Shown: positions 1-12,015, counted from the first letter of the stretch. The stretch: DNA of 64,000 bases from an uncultured Acidobacteriota bacterium (GCA_903851035.1 CAINND010000079.1:1-64000), one strand, 5' to 3'. The notes: a model not told the origin generated them from the sequence alone. Made by a program: numbers and translations.

Positions 1-488
1 ACGCCGCAGCACATGCCGCTGGAGTTATTGCTGAGGATGCCGCCGATGGTGCAGGTGGCGATGGATGCCGGGTCGGGGCCGATCTTGGCGCCGTAGGGCA
101 CCAGCACGCGATTGGCGTTGGCTCCGATGACGCCGGGCTCGACGCGCAGTTGTTTGCCGCCCGCCAGCACCTCGGCCTGGCGGAAGTTGCGTGCCACCTC
201 CACCAGCAGCCCGTCGCTGATGGCCTGCCCGCTGAGGCTGGTACCGGCCGCGCGGAAGGTGATGGGGATGCCGTGCAGGTGGCTGAACTCGAAGAGCCGC
301 CCCACCTCATCGGCGCTGGCGGCGTGCACCACGGCCCGCGGCAGCAGTTGATAAAAGCCGGCGTCGCTCGCCCAGGCCACCAGGTCGATGGGCCGCGTAA
401 GCACCCTTTCCATGCCCACGATGAGCGCCAACTGGTTGGATAGCTCTTCACTTGTAAGCTGAGGCCGCGCCGCTACCGGGATTGCCAT
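1..488 (-). CDS. FAD-binding oxidoreductase, D-lactate dehydrogenase/GlcD-like (N-terminal part)
   Basis: The reading frame runs off the left edge, so only about 162 N-terminal residues are visible. They match the FAD_binding_4 (PCMH-type) domain of glycolate oxidase and D-lactate dehydrogenase proteins: a segment reading RAAGTSLSGQA, then PDPAS followed by TIGGILSNNSSG, which hold the FAD pyrophosphate in this fold. In acidobacteria such N-termini usually belong to large proteins of over 900 residues with a C-terminal Fe-S/CCG region, but that part lies outside the window. The ATG at 488 is chosen because GGAG lies 9 bases upstream; an in-frame ATG at 497 abuts the GGAG. The gene is divergent from galE. 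The exact 2-hydroxyacid substrate cannot be told. Confidence 0.8.
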   Translation of the reverse strand, partial: MAIPVAARPQLTSEELSNQLALIVGMERVLTRPIDLVAWASDAGFYQLLPRAVVHAASADEVGRLFEFSHLHGIPITFRAAGTSLSGQAISDGLLVEVARNFRQAEVLAGGKQLRVEPGVIGANANRVLVPYGAKIGPDPASIATCTIGGILSNNSSGMCCG

Positions 489-643
489 GGATGTCATCTC
501 CGGGATGAAATGCGGAGGACCCACCTCCCCCGCGAACATCGTAGTGAAACACGAGCCCTGCCCACTGCGCAATGTGAATACGCCGCGCGGGGAGTTACAC
601 TAACTGGCATTGGGGCCGCCGACGGACCCACGGAGAGCATGGC

Positions 644-1618
644 ATGAAGGTTCTGGTGACGGGTGGAGCGGGCTACATTGGCAGCGCCACGGTGGCGCAA
701 CTGGCGGAGGCCGGCCACGACGTGCTGGTTTACGACAACCTGAGCAAGGGCCATCGCGATGCCGTGCATCCGCGCGCGCAGCTCGTGGTGGGCGATGTTG
801 GTGACCGCGCCGCGCTCGATGCCGCCATGTCCGCATTCCATCCCGAAGCCGTGCTGCACTTTGCCGCCTGGATCGAGGCTGGCGAGAGCATGAAGGAGCC
901 CGAGCGCTTCTTCCGCAACAACACGGCCAACGCGCTCAACCTCTTGGAATCCATGCTGGCGCACGATGTACGGCGTCTGGTCTTCAGCTCCACGGCGGCC
1001 TTGTACGGTGAGCCCGAGCGCACGCCCATCACCGAAGACGCACGCCTGCTGCCCACCAACGCCTATGGCGAATCCAAGCTGCTGGTGGAGCAGATGCTTG
1101 CCTGGTTCCATCGCATCCACGGCTTCAGCACGGCCAGCCTGCGCTACTTCAACGCCGCCGGAGCGGCCGGAGAGCGCGGCGAGCGTCATTCGCCGGAGAC
1201 GCATCTCGTTCCCATCATTTTGCAGGTCGCGCTCGGCCAGCGCCCGCACATCAGCATCTTCGGCTCGGACTATCCCACGCCGGATGGCACCTGCGTCCGC
1301 GACTACATCCACATCAGCGATCTTGCCGCCGCCCACCTGCTGGCCCTCGAGAAACTTGCGTCAAGCGCCGAGCCCGCGCGCCTCACCTACAACCTGGGCA
1401 ACGGCCGCGGATACAGCGTGAAGGAGGTCGTCGAGTGCGCGCGCCAGGTCACCGGCCACCCTATCCCAGCCAAACTGGAGCCGCGACGCCCGGGCGATCC
1501 GGCGGTACTGGTGGCCAGCAGCGAAAAAGCGCAGCGCGAACTCGGCTGGAGCCCGCGCCACGCCTCACTGGAAGAGATCATCAGTAGCGCCTGGGAGTTT
1601 GCGAAAACGCAGGTTTAG
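644..1618 (+). CDS. galE: UDP-glucose 4-epimerase
   Basis: 324-residue extended SDR enzyme interconverting UDP-glucose and UDP-galactose in the cytoplasm, supplying sugars for polysaccharide synthesis. The NAD-binding glycine motif GGAGYIGS is at residues 7-14. The catalytic Ser/Thr lies in SSTAALYG (about 115-122) and the YxxxK pair is Tyr141/Lys145. The C-terminal [10 protein letters not shown] stretch is typical of GalE. Length is close to the family norm (about 330). The start is preceded by GGAGAG; an ATG four bases earlier runs into a stop. A TACACT box at 596-601 could be its -10 element. The polysaccharide cluster at 36.6-52.3 kb may draw on its product, but this is inference. Confidence 0.95.
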   Translation: MKVLVTGGAGYIGSATVAQLAEAGHDVLVYDNLSKGHRDAVHPRAQLVVGDVGDRAALDAAMSAFHPEAVLHFAAWIEAGESMKEPERFFRNNTANALNLLESMLAHDVRRLVFSSTAALYGEPERTPITEDARLLPTNAYGESKLLVEQMLAWFHRIHGFSTASLRYFNAAGAAGERGERHSPETHLVPIILQVALGQRPHISIFGSDYPTPDGTCVRDYIHISDLAAAHLLALEKLASSAEPARLTYNLGNGRGYSVKEVVECARQVTGHPIPAKLEPRRPGDPAVLVASSEKAQRELGWSPRHASLEEIISSAWEFAKTQV

Positions 1619-1645
1619 GCGCGCAGAAAACTTGCTTAAACGAGT

Positions 1646-2221
1646 TTACTTATCGCACTCGAAAATAGGGATTTGCTTGGCATCGGCAGGCAGTATGACT
1701 TTTCCTGATGTGACATCTGTATCCATGAGACGTGCCGGGGGTACAGTCGGATTTTCCGGATAGGATTTCCCGTCAAACGAGAGTGTGGATTTCTGCCGAG
1801 GAATCCCTCCACCACCAACGACGACTTGAATATCCTTCCAGCCGTTGGAGGTGGATGGCATGACGAGGATGGGCAGCCGGGTGACGGGGATTTTGGAGAT
1901 GAGGCGAAAGGTGTCTCCCGTGGCGTCAAGGATGAGGGTGGTGCATCCACCGCTACCGCAATAGCCGGGCGTGGATAGGTGGACAATTACCTGCCATGAG
2001 CGGTCGCCCTTCAGATGCACGAAGGTGGCGCTGTAACGTGCCATCTCTTTTCGTCCAACGTCAGCTCTATCAAATTCACCAAGGAAAGCGCGAAGCTGCG
2101 CTTGCCTCCGGGTAAGTTTAGGTTGCTGACATTGTGCATAACAGTGAAGGGATGGCGCAGCAAAAGCTACGACCATCCCAATGCATACAATGAATGAGAA
2201 ACGACGAATCAAGCCTGACAT
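1646..2221 (-). CDS. hypothetical secreted protein
   Basis: 191 residues when started at the ATG at 2221, which has GGAGATAACG directly upstream; six extra codons are open before it. A basic start (SGLIRR) and a hydrophobic run ending near CYAQC indicate a signal peptide, so the product is probably periplasmic or secreted. The mature part holds the cysteine pair YCGSGGC and a beta-rich stretch with alternating hydrophobic residues; no catalytic motif is visible. The gene is convergent with galE and lies just after glmS on the same strand as purS and glmS. Its base composition is less G+C-rich than its neighbours. Function unknown. Confidence 0.75.
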   Translation of the reverse strand: MSGLIRRFSFIVCIGMVVAFAAPSLHCYAQCQQPKLTRRQAQLRAFLGEFDRADVGRKEMARYSATFVHLKGDRSWQVIVHLSTPGYCGSGGCTTLILDATGDTFRLISKIPVTRLPILVMPSTSNGWKDIQVVVGGGGIPRQKSTLSFDGKSYPENPTVPPARLMDTDVTSGKVILPADAKQIPIFECDK

Positions 2222-2253
2222 CGTTATCTCCTCAATCACATTAAAGGCGAGCG

Positions 2254-4128
<1,875 letters not shown>

Positions 4129-4174
4129 GGAAGACTCCTAAGAAAGCTATGTCAGCCAGCCAGCAATAGAAACA

Positions 4175-4201
4175 CGCCGCGCATAAGCAAGTTGCGCGGC
4201 G
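4175..4201 (-). terminator. hairpin between purS and glmS
   Basis: Perfect 9-bp inverted repeat CGCCGCGCA / TGCGCGGCG with a 9-base loop. Read on the minus strand it is followed by TGTTTCTATTG, a weak T-rich stretch, so it may terminate or attenuate purS transcription before glmS. The T tract is poor, so a rho-independent role is not certain. Confidence 0.4.
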
Positions 4202-4229
4202 AAGCTCACGCGCCAAAGCCGCGGCGCGA

Positions 4230-4475
4230 TTATTCCTCGATGGTGAAACGGAACTCTTCGATGACCGGGTTGGTCAGCACTTCGCGCGCCATGCGTTCCA
4301 CTTCGGCGCCGGCTGCCTCGCGGCCAAGCGTTGGGTCGAGGGCGATCTCAAAATACTTGCCCTGCCGGACGTCCTGGACGCCCTTGTACCCCATTTTGGT
4401 CAAAGCGCCCTGCACCGTCTTGCCTTGCGGATCAAGAACGCTCTTCTTCATTGCGACGTAAACGTAGGCTTTCAT
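4230..4475 (-). CDS. purS: phosphoribosylformylglycinamidine synthase subunit PurS
   Basis: 81 residues, the normal PurS size. PurS is the small structural subunit that bridges PurL and PurQ in the fourth step of purine synthesis. The N-terminal strand KAYVYVAMKKSVLDPQGKTV and the VQDVRQGKYFEIALD segment are characteristic. The start has AGAGG upstream. purL and purQ are not adjacent, which is unusual since purS often sits with purQ/purL. A TATAAT at 4487-4492 sits close upstream but overlaps the ribosome-binding region, so its role as promoter is unclear. Confidence 0.9.
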   Translation of the reverse strand: MKAYVYVAMKKSVLDPQGKTVQGALTKMGYKGVQDVRQGKYFEIALDPTLGREAAGAEVERMAREVLTNPVIEEFRFTIEE

Positions 4476-4566
4476 GGGTACCTCTGATTATACCCGCGAC
4501 GGCCGGGAATGGGGATGCCTTGGCAATGCTTCGCTTACTTCCGCATGACTCAAAGGGGCAGGCGGT

Positions 4567-5337
4567 TTACAGCCCGAACAACTCGCGCAGGCGGCGCGTT
4601 TGGGCGCGGCTTACCGGAATCTCCGTCTGCTTTTTGTCGTCCATCCGCACCTGGTAGCTGCTCTTGAACCAGGGCACGACCTCTTTGATGCGGTTGATGT
4701 TGACCAGGTAGGAGCGGTGCGCGCGCCAGAAGATGTTCGGGTCGAGCGCCGAAAGCAACTCCTCCAGTGTGCGGCAGTTCGATTGCCCTTCCATGTTCTG
4801 CGCCACCACGGTGATGACTCCGTCCTCGATGCTGGCGTAGCAGATGTCCTTCTGATCCACCAGAAACAGGCGGTTGTTGGCCTTCAGCAGCACCTTGTTG
4901 GCCTGCGTCCGCTGCTGCTCCAGCATCTTCACCAGGGTCTCGATCTTGTCTGCCGGGGTGGCCTCGGGCTGCTGCGCGCGCATGGCCTTCTCTACGGCCT
5001 GCAAAACGCGCTTCTTCTCAAATGGCTTCAGCACGTAGTCGAGCGCGCTCACCTCAAAGGCCTTGACGGCGTACTGGTCAAAGGCCGTGGCAAAGACGAT
5101 GCGCGGCAGCGGAATCTTCTTTTCCGCCAGCTTTTTGATCACGCCGAAGCCATCCAGGCCCGGCATCTGCACGTCCAGAAAGACCAGATCGGGAGAGTTT
5201 TCCTTGATCAGGGTCACGGCCTCCACGCCGTTTTTGCCCTGGCCGATGATCTCCACGTCGTCGAGGTCGCGCAGCAGGTAGCTGAGCTCCTCGCGGGCAA
5301 GCTGTTCATCGTCCACAATGATGACCGAAAGCGGCAT
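4567..5337 (-). CDS. LytTR-family response regulator
   Basis: 256 residues. An N-terminal CheY-like receiver (about 3-120) has the acidic pair in IIVDDEQ, phosphoacceptor Asp55 in FLDVQMPG, and a Lys in DYVLKPFEKK. A C-terminal LytTR DNA-binding domain (about 145-256) contains FWRAHRSYLVNINRI and ends VSRAQTRRLRELFGL. It is a two-component transcription regulator acting in the cytoplasm. Upstream in-frame codons up to 5469 would overlap the start of the divergent rlmB, so the ATG at 5337, preceded by GGGGAGGGGG, is chosen. No sensor kinase is next to it, so its partner must be elsewhere. Confidence 0.92.
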   Translation of the reverse strand: MPLSVIIVDDEQLAREELSYLLRDLDDVEIIGQGKNGVEAVTLIKENSPDLVFLDVQMPGLDGFGVIKKLAEKKIPLPRIVFATAFDQYAVKAFEVSALDYVLKPFEKKRVLQAVEKAMRAQQPEATPADKIETLVKMLEQQRTQANKVLLKANNRLFLVDQKDICYASIEDGVITVVAQNMEGQSNCRTLEELLSALDPNIFWRAHRSYLVNINRIKEVVPWFKSSYQVRMDDKKQTEIPVSRAQTRRLRELFGL

Positions 5338-5412
5338 GGGACCCCCTCCCCGGGGCGGCAACAGACGAGTATAGAGCCTGCGGGCAGCCCCCCGGTAGCC
5401 CGAAACACAATT

Positions 5413-5446
5413 TTGCAAGAAGCGCCAAGCCCCGGTGCCGTACACT
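5413..5446 (+). promoter_or_regulatory. candidate promoter of rlmB with -10 box next to the start codon
   Basis: TACACT at 5441-5446 ends only nine bases before the rlmB ATG, and TTGCAA at 5413-5418 lies 22 bases further upstream. The same TTGCAW-N22-TACACT arrangement occurs before mutM. A start site the usual 6-8 bases after the -10 box would give an almost leaderless transcript. The 22-base spacer is longer than for a typical sigma-70 promoter, so the -35 assignment is doubtful. Confidence 0.35.
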
Positions 5447-5455
5447 AAAAGGGTT

Positions 5456-6253
5456 ATGAGTGAAGTCATTTACGGCATCCATGCCATCGGCGAAGCCCTC
5501 AAGCGCGGTGGTCGGCGCTTTGATTACGTGGCCGTCTCCCGCGACCGCACCGACAACCGTCTCCAGCCCATCCTCGACGCCTGCCGCGAGCAGGGCATCA
5601 CCCTGCGCTCCGTGCCGCGCGAGGAGATTGACCGCGCCACCCGCACCAACACCCACCAGGGTGTCATGGCCGTCACCAGCCGCAAGGAGTACACCGGCAT
5701 CGAGGAACTGCTCGAGGAAAAACACGGCGACTACAACTTCCTGCTGGTGCTGGATGGCATCGAGGACCCGCACAACCTGGGCGCGCTGATTCGCAGCGCT
5801 GACGGCGCGGGCGTGGATGGCGTCGTCATCCCGGAGCGCCGCGCCGCTGGCATTACCGGCACCGTGGTCAAGACCTCGGCCGGAGCCAGCGAGCACCTCA
5901 GCGTCGCGCGCGTGGTCAACATCGCGCGCACCATTGACGATCTGAAGCAGCAGAACGTCTGGATCGTCGGCCTGGACGAGCGCGGCGAGAAGAGCTACGA
6001 CCAACTGGACTACAACATGAACTGCGCCATCGTGCTCGGTGCGGAAGGCAAAGGCCTGCACGATCTGGTCCGCCGCAAGTGCGATCTGTTGGTCTCCATC
6101 CCCATGATGGGCGCGGTCAGCAGCCTCAACGTCAGCGTGGCTGGCGGAATCGTGATGTACGAGGTGCAGCGCCAGCGCCGCCAGGCAAAACTGTTGAAGG
6201 AACAGCCCGCTCCAGCCAAAAAGAAGTCCGCCAAGCGGCAGCGGGAGGATTAG
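5456..6253 (+). CDS. rlmB: 23S rRNA (guanosine-2'-O-)-methyltransferase RlmB (TrmH/SpoU family)
   Basis: 265 residues. The N-terminal substrate-binding domain starts EVIYGIHAIGEAL. The SPOUT knot domain shows the three family motifs: LDGIEDPHNLGALIRSADG (motif 1), IVLGAEGKGL (motif 2) and SIPMMGAVSSLNVSVAGGI (motif 3). It methylates a ribose in 23S rRNA (G2251 in E. coli), though other SpoU targets are possible. The C-terminus is basic (PAKKKSAKRQRED). The ATG at 5456 fits the conserved start; the longer frame has no support. There is no clear ribosome-binding site, only AAGGG. It overlaps in function with no neighbour; the next gene starts one base after its stop. Confidence 0.9.
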   Translation: MSEVIYGIHAIGEALKRGGRRFDYVAVSRDRTDNRLQPILDACREQGITLRSVPREEIDRATRTNTHQGVMAVTSRKEYTGIEELLEEKHGDYNFLLVLDGIEDPHNLGALIRSADGAGVDGVVIPERRAAGITGTVVKTSAGASEHLSVARVVNIARTIDDLKQQNVWIVGLDERGEKSYDQLDYNMNCAIVLGAEGKGLHDLVRRKCDLLVSIPMMGAVSSLNVSVAGGIVMYEVQRQRRQAKLLKEQPAPAKKKSAKRQRED

Positions 6254-6254
6254 T

Positions 6255-8015
6255 TTGCGCCGATTCTTTTTGCGCAAATGCCTCCTGTTGATGGCCGCGC
6301 TGGCCATCGCGCTTCCGGCCTGCGCGCTGGATCGCACGGCCTTCACCTTCAAGACCACCGACCTGCAAATCACGCTCGATCCCGCGCAGCACGCGCTCTA
6401 TGCCGAAGGCACAGTCGAGGTGGTCAACCGCAGCAAGCTGCCGCAGCGCGACATTGTCCTGCAAATCAGCAGCACCCTGCGCTGGAGCAGCGTCCTCGCC
6501 AATGGCGAAGAGGTCGAGTGGCTGCAGCAGTTCTACACCACCGACGTGGATCACACCGGCGCCCTCAGCGAGGCCATCGTCCACCTGCCCAAGGCCGTCG
6601 AACCCGGCGCCACCATCAAGCTCAGCGTGCGCTACAGCGGCGTGGTCACCAAGGACGCCACACGACTGGAGCGCATCGGCACTCCCGCCACGGTTGCCCG
6701 CCGCAGTGACTGGGATGAGATTGGCGACCGCTTTACCGCCCTGCGCGGCATCGGCCACGTCGCCTGGTATCCCGTGGCCATGGAGGCCGTAAGCCTGGAG
6801 CAGGGCAACGAGCTTTTTGACGCCCTTCGCAACTGGCGCGAAGAGCGCAGCGGCCTGCTCAAGGTCGCGCTAAGTCGCACCCCGCTACCCGGCGATGACC
6901 CTGCGCCCTACCTGATCGTCACCACGGACGAGGCCTCCAAGCCTGGCCCGGTGGTCAAGGCCGAGTTTCGCGGCACCGACCCCGTTGTGGTGCTGCTGCA
7001 CGATGCGGAGAGCACCACGGACCGTCCCCGCGTCGCGGCCTACTACACAAAGTCCAATCAGATTCACGCGCGCGACTACATGGCCGCCACCGAGTCGGTC
7101 ATCCCCGCCCTTGAGGAGTGGTTCGGCACACCGCGCACCCGCATCATGCTGGTCGAGCTGACCGATCCCAACGCGCTGCCCTACGACGTGGGTTCCATCT
7201 ACTTTGCGCCCATGCGTTCCGTGGTTGCCGCCGGTGCCGAAGTCGCCCTGGCGCGTCCCGTGGCGCACTCCATGATTGAGTCGCCGCGCCCGTGGATTCG
7301 CGAGGGGTTGACGGGTTTTGCCCAGGCCATTGTGCGTGAGCATCAGGCCGGCCGTCGCGATGCCATCGCGTATCTTGCCGAGTTCTCGCCCGCGCTCATC
7401 GTCGCCGAGGCGCAGGCCAGCGGCGCTACCGCCAAGGAATCCGCCAAGCCGGACGAGACTCCGCTGGCCACCACCGGCCCGCAGCCGCTCGTCACCACCA
7501 ATGATGAAATCTTCTTTCGCAGCAAGGCCGCCTATGTCTGGTGGATGCTGCGTGACATGATCGGCGATCAGCCCTTGCAATTGGCGCTCGCCCGCTACCG
7601 TGCCGAAGACGACCGTGATACCGGCTACATGCAGCGCGTGCTGGAGGCCCAGCTTCCCAAGGGCACCAGCCTGGAAACCTTCTTCGACGACTGGGTCTAT
7701 CGCGACAAGGGCCTGCCCCAGCTCAAAGTGGATTCCGCCTACGTCCGCCAGACGCTCAATGGGCAAACCGTGACGGCCGTGACCATCCATAACCTGGGCG
7801 ATGCCTGGTGCCAGGTACCGGTGGCGGTGCGCGGCACCGGCGGAGAAACCAACGTGCGCGTCGTTGTCCCGGCGCACGGCAAAGCCGTGGTGCGCATACC
7901 CTTTGAAAAGACTCCCACGGAAGCCGAAGTCAACGACGGCAGCGTGCCGGAGAGCGAACCGCGCGACAACATTGTGCAGATTTCCGCCGCGCCCGCCGAA
8001 GCCGTCAAGCCCTGA
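6255..8015 (+). CDS. secreted M1-like gluzincin-fold protein with degenerate zinc motif
   Basis: 586 residues from a TTG start with GGGAGGAT upstream, one base after rlmB. A signal peptide ends near PACALD (about 25). The N-terminal half resembles the beta-rich domain of M1 aminopeptidases (LQITLDPAQHALYAEGTVEV), and the C-terminal half the gluzincin region. In the place of HExxH it reads RPVAH (about 334-338), followed by SPRPWIREGLTGFAQ, where the E of WIREG (Glu350) matches the third zinc ligand. The first His and the catalytic Glu are missing, so peptidase activity is doubtful. C-terminal residues 490-560 look like a beta-sandwich. Role unknown; possibly binding or scaffolding in the periplasm. 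Confidence 0.75.
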   Translation: MRRFFLRKCLLLMAALAIALPACALDRTAFTFKTTDLQITLDPAQHALYAEGTVEVVNRSKLPQRDIVLQISSTLRWSSVLANGEEVEWLQQFYTTDVDHTGALSEAIVHLPKAVEPGATIKLSVRYSGVVTKDATRLERIGTPATVARRSDWDEIGDRFTALRGIGHVAWYPVAMEAVSLEQGNELFDALRNWREERSGLLKVALSRTPLPGDDPAPYLIVTTDEASKPGPVVKAEFRGTDPVVVLLHDAESTTDRPRVAAYYTKSNQIHARDYMAATESVIPALEEWFGTPRTRIMLVELTDPNALPYDVGSIYFAPMRSVVAAGAEVALARPVAHSMIESPRPWIREGLTGFAQAIVREHQAGRRDAIAYLAEFSPALIVAEAQASGATAKESAKPDETPLATTGPQPLVTTNDEIFFRSKAAYVWWMLRDMIGDQPLQLALARYRAEDDRDTGYMQRVLEAQLPKGTSLETFFDDWVYRDKGLPQLKVDSAYVRQTLNGQTVTAVTIHNLGDAWCQVPVAVRGTGGETNVRVVVPAHGKAVVRIPFEKTPTEAEVNDGSVPESEPRDNIVQISAAPAEAVKP

Positions 8016-8026
8016 GGAAGAGACAT

Positions 8027-8563
8027 ATGAGCATGAAAATGATTCTCCTGTTGTGTGCCGTGCTGGCCGTGGCTGCCACGGCCGCCTATGCCGCTCCTGC
8101 AGAAAGCGATTTGCCCACCGTCGCCCACGTCGATTTGCAGCGCTACCTGGGCCGCTGGTATGAGATTGCCCGCTATCCCAATCGCTTTGAAAAGCAGTGC
8201 GACCGCGATGTGACGGCCACTTACAGCCTGCGCCCCGATGGCCGCATCAACGTGCTGAATGCCTGCGTCAAGGCCGATGGCACTCCCAACCAGGCGACGG
8301 GCTGGGCCAAAGTGGCAGACACGGCGACCAACGCCAAGCTCCGGGTCACCTTCTTCTGGCCGTTCTTTGGCAACTACTGGATTCTCGAGCTGGGGCAGAA
8401 CTACGATTACGTCGTCATCGGCGAACCCAGCCGCGGATACCTGTGGATACTCAGCCGCACGCCGCAGATGAGTCCGGAGCAGTACGCCTCTATCACCAGC
8501 CGCCTGGCCGCCAAGGGTTACGACGCCGGCAAGCTGATTCGCGTCAAACAGACGGCGCGTTAG
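8027..8563 (+). CDS. blc: bacterial lipocalin (Blc-like)
   Basis: 178 residues, normal for Blc. A signal peptide (about 1-22, ending TAAYAA) exports it; there is no lipobox cysteine, so it is probably soluble. The lipocalin signature [17 protein letters not shown] starts at residue 42, and the second block [20 protein letters not shown] is also typical. Blc proteins bind lysophospholipids and other hydrophobic ligands at the outer membrane. It begins 11 bases after the M1-like gene with GAGGAAGAG upstream, so both may be cotranscribed and periplasmic. Confidence 0.9.
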   Translation: MSMKMILLLCAVLAVAATAAYAAPAESDLPTVAHVDLQRYLGRWYEIARYPNRFEKQCDRDVTATYSLRPDGRINVLNACVKADGTPNQATGWAKVADTATNAKLRVTFFWPFFGNYWILELGQNYDYVVIGEPSRGYLWILSRTPQMSPEQYASITSRLAAKGYDAGKLIRVKQTAR

Positions 8564-8654
8564 CCGTATCGCGCACGGCATCCCCGCGCCGGAGGCTCGA
8601 ACCGGTCCCGCAAAACCGTTGTAATTTCCGCTATTTCGCCCTATCGAATCCGCT

Positions 8655-8682
8655 TTGCGCATTGCTTCCCGGCACATATAAT
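8655..8682 (+). promoter_or_regulatory. candidate promoter of sucCD
   Basis: TTGCGC at 8655-8660 and TATAAT at 8677-8682, separated by 16 bases, form a good sigma-70-type promoter. It would give a 5' leader of about 130 bases before sucC. The 257-base gap between blc and sucC holds no other recognisable feature. Confidence 0.55.
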
Positions 8683-8820
8683 CAACGGTTCCAATGCGCG
8701 GGTGGCGAATTCCGTCACTGGTCTCCTTGGAAAGGTAGCAGGGTCGTTGGCTGGCCGTGGGGGTTGCCTAACACCGGCTGGCGGGCGTGTGCGAATACAC
8801 CAACACATGAGAATCCATCT

Positions 8821-9996
<1,176 letters not shown>

Positions 9997-9998
9997 CC

Positions 9999-10877
9999 AT
10001 GAGCATCCTGGTTGACCAGAACACCAAGCTGATTGTGCAGGGACTCACCGGCCGTGAAGGCACCTTCCACGCCAAGGGCTGTGCCGATTACGGCACCAAG
10101 GTCGTCGGCGGAGTCACACCCGGCAAGGGTGGCAGCACTCACGAGGGCTGGCCCATCTTCAACACCGTGGGCGATGCCGTTGCCTCTACCGGCGCCAACG
10201 CGACCGTCATCTTCGTGCCGCCGCCCTTTGCAGCCGACGCCATCATGGAAGCCGCCGACGCGGGCATCGCGCTCATCGTCTGCATCACCGAGGGCATTCC
10301 CGCCCGCGACATGGTCACGGCGTGGCGTTATCTCGAAGGCAAAAAGTCGCGCCTCATCGGCCCCAACTGTCCGGGCATCATCTCGCCGGGCAAGTGCAAA
10401 ATCGGCATCATGCCGGGCAACATCCACCGTCCGGGACGCATCGGCATCGTCTCGCGCTCCGGAACCCTCACCTATGAGGCCGTTCATCAGGTCTCGCAGT
10501 TGGGCATGGGGCAGAGCACGGCCATCGGCATCGGCGGCGATCCCATCATCGGCACCAACTTCGTGGACGCGCTCGCGCTCTTCCAGGCCGATCCCGAAAC
10601 CGATGCCATCATCATGATCGGCGAAATCGGTGGCAATGCCGAGGAGGTTGCGGCCGACTTCATCAAGGCCAATGTCAAAAAGCCGGTGGTCAGCTTCATC
10701 GCCGGACAAACCGCGCCTCCGGGCCGCCGCATGGGCCACGCCGGAGCCATCATCAGTGGTGGCAAGGGCACGGCGGAGGAGAAGTTCAAGGCCCTCAAGG
10801 CCGCCGGCGTGCACATCGTCAAGTCGCCGGCCCTGATGGGAGAAACCCTCGTCGCGGCGCTCGGCGGCAAGCACTAA
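9999..10877 (+). CDS. sucD: succinyl-CoA ligase (ADP-forming) alpha subunit
   Basis: 292 residues (E. coli 289). Rossmann CoA-binding N-terminus with [19 protein letters not shown], then [20 protein letters not shown] and [11 protein letters not shown]. The phosphohistidine is the His in [17 protein letters not shown]. It pairs with SucC directly upstream in a two-gene operon; its ribosome-binding region (GGGGGTAAG) lies in the end of sucC. Confidence 0.97.
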   Translation: MSILVDQNTKLIVQGLTGREGTFHAKGCADYGTKVVGGVTPGKGGSTHEGWPIFNTVGDAVASTGANATVIFVPPPFAADAIMEAADAGIALIVCITEGIPARDMVTAWRYLEGKKSRLIGPNCPGIISPGKCKIGIMPGNIHRPGRIGIVSRSGTLTYEAVHQVSQLGMGQSTAIGIGGDPIIGTNFVDALALFQADPETDAIIMIGEIGGNAEEVAADFIKANVKKPVVSFIAGQTAPPGRRMGHAGAIISGGKGTAEEKFKALKAAGVHIVKSPALMGETLVAALGGKH

Positions 10878-10916
10878 ACAGGCGCCAACTGGACGAAACT
10901 GGTAGTCTTATACAAG

Positions 10917-10950
10917 GCGTACGGCAGGTTCATATGGGCCTGCCGTACGC
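10917..10950. repeat. 12-bp perfect inverted repeat between sucD and ndk
   Basis: GCGTACGGCAGG at 10917-10928 pairs with CCTGCCGTACGC at 10939-10950 around a 10-base loop that contains CATATG. No T tract follows, so it is not a classical terminator. It sits 31 bases before the ndk start and could be an mRNA-end structure for sucCD or a protein-binding site. Confidence 0.6.
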
Positions 10951-10980
10951 GGCAAACTTCAATTCAAATTCAGGATTGTT

Positions 10981-11406
10981 ATGGAAACCTTGCAACGCAC
11001 GCTTGCCATTGTGAAGCCCGACGCCGTCGCGAAGGGCGCTGCCGGCGACATCATCGCCACCATCGAGCAGAATGGATTCCGCATCATCGGCTTGAAGATG
11101 CTGCACCTCAAAAAGGCCCAGGCCGCCGCGTTCTACGCCGTGCACGTGGGCAAGCCCTTTTTCGATTCGCTCTCCGCTTTCATGACCAGCGGTCCGGTTG
11201 TCGTGCTGGCCCTGGAAAAGGCCAACGCCATCGCCGACTGGCGCAAGCTGATGGGCGCCACCAACCCGGCCAACGCCGAGGCTGGCACCATCCGCAAGAA
11301 GCACGCCGAGTCCATCGAGCGCAACGCCGTCCACGGCTCTGACGCCGAGGATACCGCCCGCTTCGAGCTCAGCTTCTTCTTCAGTGGCTACGAGCTGGCC
11401 AAGTAG
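10981..11406 (+). CDS. ndk: nucleoside diphosphate kinase
   Basis: 141 residues, the usual bacterial size. It transfers the gamma phosphate of ATP to nucleoside diphosphates through a phosphohistidine, here the His in [13 protein letters not shown]. The N-terminus [10 protein letters not shown] and the Kpn-loop region are standard. AGGA lies five bases upstream of the ATG. A strong terminator follows the stop codon, so this is probably a single-gene unit. Confidence 0.97.
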   Translation: METLQRTLAIVKPDAVAKGAAGDIIATIEQNGFRIIGLKMLHLKKAQAAAFYAVHVGKPFFDSLSAFMTSGPVVVLALEKANAIADWRKLMGATNPANAEAGTIRKKHAESIERNAVHGSDAEDTARFELSFFFSGYELAK

Positions 11407-11422
11407 TTTCTTCGCAGATTGC

Positions 11423-11459
11423 AAAAGGTGCCGGGCAATCGCCTGGCACCTTTTCTTTT
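11423..11459. terminator. intrinsic terminator after ndk
   Basis: AAAAGGTGCCGGGC / GCCTGGCACCTTTT forms a 14-bp stem with one G-T wobble and the loop AATC, followed by TTTTCTTTTC. The A run on the other side also gives a T run on the minus strand, so it can serve the convergent VOC gene as well. Confidence 0.9.
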
Positions 11460-11480
11460 CTCCTCACATCACGCCAGCTG

Positions 11481-11945
11481 CTACTTACCGCTCTCCTGCT
11501 CGCGTATCCACTTTTCGGTGCGCTCTTTCTGCTCGGCTTCGCTCAGCTCTTCGTGAGGAGCGCTGATGCCCCATGTGTGGCCAAATGGATCCACCACGCA
11601 GGCGTAGCGGTCGCCCCAGAATGCGTTCTCCGGCGGCATCATCGACTTGGCGCCGTTGGCCACGGACGCGTTATAAATCGCGTCCACGTCGGCCACGCGC
11701 AGTTGCAGCGTCACCGGAGAGCCGCCGTAGTGCAGGGCTCCGCGCGCGCCCATCTCGGGGAACTCGTCGTTGACGAAGAACTTCATTCCGCCCAGCACAA
11801 GCTCGCAGTGCATCACTTTGCCATCTTTGCCGCGCGAGGGCTCGCCCTCCACCTTGGCGCCAAAGCTCTTTTCGTAAAAGGAAATTGCCGCGGTTGCGTC
11901 GTTCACGGTAAGCGAAGGCGTAATCGCCTGGCGTGCTTCCTGCAT
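11481..11945 (-). CDS. VOC-superfamily (glyoxalase/PhnB-like) protein
   Basis: 154 residues. It shows the paired beta-alpha-beta-beta-beta units of the vicinal-oxygen-chelate fold: ITPSLTVNDATAAISFYEKSFGAK at the N-terminus, MHCELVLGGMKFFVND in the middle and ACVVDPFGHTWGIS near the end. This is the PhnB/'VOC family' subgroup, whose substrates are mostly unknown. GGAGG lies four bases before the ATG at 11945; eight further in-frame codons upstream are not needed. A paralogous VOC gene lies directly upstream on the same strand. Confidence 0.85.
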   Translation of the reverse strand: MQEARQAITPSLTVNDATAAISFYEKSFGAKVEGEPSRGKDGKVMHCELVLGGMKFFVNDEFPEMGARGALHYGGSPVTLQLRVADVDAIYNASVANGAKSMMPPENAFWGDRYACVVDPFGHTWGISAPHEELSEAEQKERTEKWIREQESGK

Positions 11946-12015
11946 CGTGCCTCCATGCCGCCTTTTCACTGGCGGGGACGGCAGTATAGCACGCTGCGCG
12001 CGGCCGTTACTTGCA

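Noticed and set aside
4487-4492. TATAAT upstream of purS as a promoter
   Set aside because: It would place the transcript start inside the ribosome-binding site; no matching -35 at the right distance.
8197-8820. Long in-frame extension of sucC upstream through blc
   Set aside because: It is the out-of-frame shadow of the lipocalin gene; the ligase family starts at 8821.
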